NCBI RefSeq assembly: GCF_023509525.1
Contig: NZ_JAKNCJ010000003.1
Span: 186,001 to 250,000 of the forward strand
DNA from: Brachybacterium equifaecis
Lineage (GTDB): Bacteria > Actinomycetota > Actinomycetes > Actinomycetales > Dermabacteraceae
Length of the DNA: 64,000 nucleotides
Direction of reading: 5' to 3'
The position numbers and the translations under genes are program-made. This document shows positions 62,913 to 64,000 of the stretch, piece by piece. The notes beneath the pieces are model-generated. The model was not told the origin of the DNA and made no database searches. It worked only from the letters and a program-made list of their open reading frames with translations. Each line of letters opens with the position of its first letter. The stretch's first letter is position 1.

Positions 62913-63941
62913 CTACGCATTGCGTGTGACGAGCGCAGCGCCGTCGCGCGCGAGCGAGGACAGGCGCGAGAGCGAGCGGTAGTACTTCTTGCGGTAGCCG
63001 CTGGCGAGCAGCTCGGCGGAGTACATCTGCGCGGCGTGCTGGCCGCTCGCGAGCACGGGGATCTCGCGGTCGTACAGGCGGTCCACGAGCACCACGAAGC
63101 GGAGTCCGTCGTTGTGGTTCGCGATCTGAGCGAGGTCCTGCAGGTGCACGCTGCTCACCCCGTCGAGCATCGCCCCGTAGCGCGAGGGGTGGACGGTCGC
63201 GAGGTGGCGCAGGAGCTCCGGGAAGCCGTCCAGGGTCGCTCCCGGGGTCGCAGCCGCGTGGGAGGCGACCAGCTCGGGATCCAGCGCGGGCGCCTCCTCC
63301 ACGGCGTCGCGGCGCCGGTAGTCGTGCCCGTCGATGCGGAGCACCTCGAAGCGCTCGGACATCGTCTGGATCTCCCGCAGGAAGTCCTGTGCGGCGAAGC
63401 GCCCTTCGCCGAGGGCCTCCGGGAGCGTGTTGGACGTGGCGACGATCGAGACACCCCGGTCCGAGAGCTCGCGGATCAGTCGCGTCATGAGGAGCGTGTC
63501 GCCGGGATCGTCGAGCTCGAACTCGTCGATGCACAGCAGGATCGCATCGCCGAACAGCTCGATCGCGCGGTTGAAGCCGAGCGCTCCGACCAGGTTCGTG
63601 TACTCCACGAACGTGCCGTAGACGCGGTGGCCCTCCGTGGCGTGGAAGAGGGAGGTGAGGAGGTGGGTCTTGCCCACGCCGAACCCGCCGTCGAGATAGA
63701 GGCCTCGCGCAGCAGCGGGCTTCTTCCGGAACATGCCGCGCAGACCGCCACCGCCTGCCGGCTTCCCGATGCCGCGCGCGAACGCGCCGATCTGCTCCTT
63801 GGCCGCCGCCTGCGAGGGGAATCGGGGATCGGGGATGTAGTTCTCCAGCCGCGCCTGCGCGAAGCGCGGCGGGGGCACGAGATCCGCCACCAGCCGATCC
63901 AGAGGCGGGTTCGGGCGGCGCGAAGTCAGGGTGTCGGTCAC
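62913..63941 (-). CDS. zapE: ZapE/AFG1-like cell division AAA+ ATPase
   Basis: A 342-residue AFG1/ZapE-type ATPase. Walker A is DGGFGVGKTHLLTSLFHA; Walker B is LLCIDEFELDDPGD; the sensor region SIVATSNTLPEALGEGRF and the C-terminal FVVLVDRLYDREIPVLASG follow. It is thought to act at the Z-ring or in protein quality control. GTG at 63941 (VTDTLTSRRPNPPL) has a TAGACT box eight bases upstream; the longer frame to 63968 lacks signals. The gene runs toward the island and ends at 62913. Homologues exist in M. tuberculosis (Rv2670c). Confidence 0.92.
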   Translation of the reverse strand: MTDTLTSRRPNPPLDRLVADLVPPPRFAQARLENYIPDPRFPSQAAAKEQIGAFARGIGKPAGGGGLRGMFRKKPAAARGLYLDGGFGVGKTHLLTSLFHATEGHRVYGTFVEYTNLVGALGFNRAIELFGDAILLCIDEFELDDPGDTLLMTRLIRELSDRGVSIVATSNTLPEALGEGRFAAQDFLREIQTMSERFEVLRIDGHDYRRRDAVEEAPALDPELVASHAAATPGATLDGFPELLRHLATVHPSRYGAMLDGVSSVHLQDLAQIANHNDGLRFVVLVDRLYDREIPVLASGQHAAQMYSAELLASGYRKKYYRSLSRLSSLARDGAALVTRNA

Positions 63942-64000
63942 GGGGCCCCAGTCTAGGGGCGGGAGCACCGCGTACGCTGAGGCGCCCTGGCCACCCGCAG
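63942..64000. other. Right edge, no gene assigned
   Basis: The last 59 bases hold the zapE promoter region (TAGACT at 63950-63955 on the minus strand) and no identifiable coding sequence. Confidence 0.4.

Overview
The window is very GC-rich, with G/C-heavy third codon positions, dense coding on both strands, frequent GTG starts and many 1-4 nt stop/start overlaps. Gene content and order (idsA-type prenyl synthase / Rv2175c-like / PASTA kinase / class II DAHP synthase / acyltransferase / fadD / DnaQ-UvrC fusion / trpD / ctaE-qcrCAB / ctaC / aspS, then hisS / rel / apt / secFD / yajC / ruvBAC / yebC / HIT / thrS) follow the backbone known from mycobacteria and other Actinobacteria, so this is an actinobacterial chromosome. 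Micrococcales (Dermabacteraceae/Brachybacterium-like) is my best guess, made by inference only. Coordinates given for CDS include the stop codon.

Region by region. 1-13.4 kb: DUF4192 protein, polyprenyl diphosphate synthase, the Rv2175c-like regulator divergent from its PknL-type kinase, aroG, plsC-like acyltransferase, an alpha/beta hydrolase, ROK glucokinase, acyl-CoA ligase, an exonuclease/GIY-YIG fusion and a stand-alone Lrp ligand-binding protein. 13.4-24.3 kb: trpD, then the aerobic respiratory genes: ctaE-qcrC-qcrA-qcrB on + and ctaC-ctaD-ctaF on -, encoding a cytochrome bcc-aa3 chain, with two small non-respiratory genes between the two blocks and erpA beyond. 24.4-35 kb: M20 dipeptidase, DUF3043, aspS, a DEAD-box helicase with DbpA-type RNA-binding domain, thioredoxin, hisS, a DUF349 protein and an AbiEi-antitoxin-like protein. 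35.5-49.8 kb: a long minus-strand run Lrp-thrS-HIT-PrsW-yebC-ruvCAB-yajC-secDF-apt, closed by a terminator, followed by rel. 49.9-52 kb: ornithine cyclodeaminase and CtlX, overlapping genes divergent from the Lrp regulator, i.e. an arginine/citrulline/ornithine catabolic unit. 52.0-52.9 kb: six tRNA genes, four on - (Val-GAC, Cys-GCA, Gly-GCC, Val-CAC by coordinate) and two on + (Gly-GCC, Val-GAC), forming inverted identical copies. 52.9-60.7 kb: an NAD-dependent epimerase-like protein and glgX-treY-treZ, which turn glycogen/maltodextrin into trehalose. 60.8-62.9 kb: an accessory island of lower GC holding a truncated gene remnant, a consensus promoter, a small secreted protein with a polymorphic-toxin-like C-terminus, and a translationally coupled 283-residue cytosolic protein that could be its immunity factor. 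62.9-64 kb: zapE.

The most novel-looking element is the 61.1-62.5 kb secreted-toxin/immunity-like pair. Secondary points are the palindromes shared by the two oxidase-operon promoters, a pair of palindromes upstream of the thioredoxin gene, the repeated half-sites in the Lrp/ornithine cyclodeaminase intergenic region, the PrsW gene sitting where phosphatidylinositol-mannoside genes usually lie, and a recurrent -10 box placed 6-7 nt before start codons, which implies leaderless mRNAs. I saw no CRISPR array, insertion sequence or prophage.
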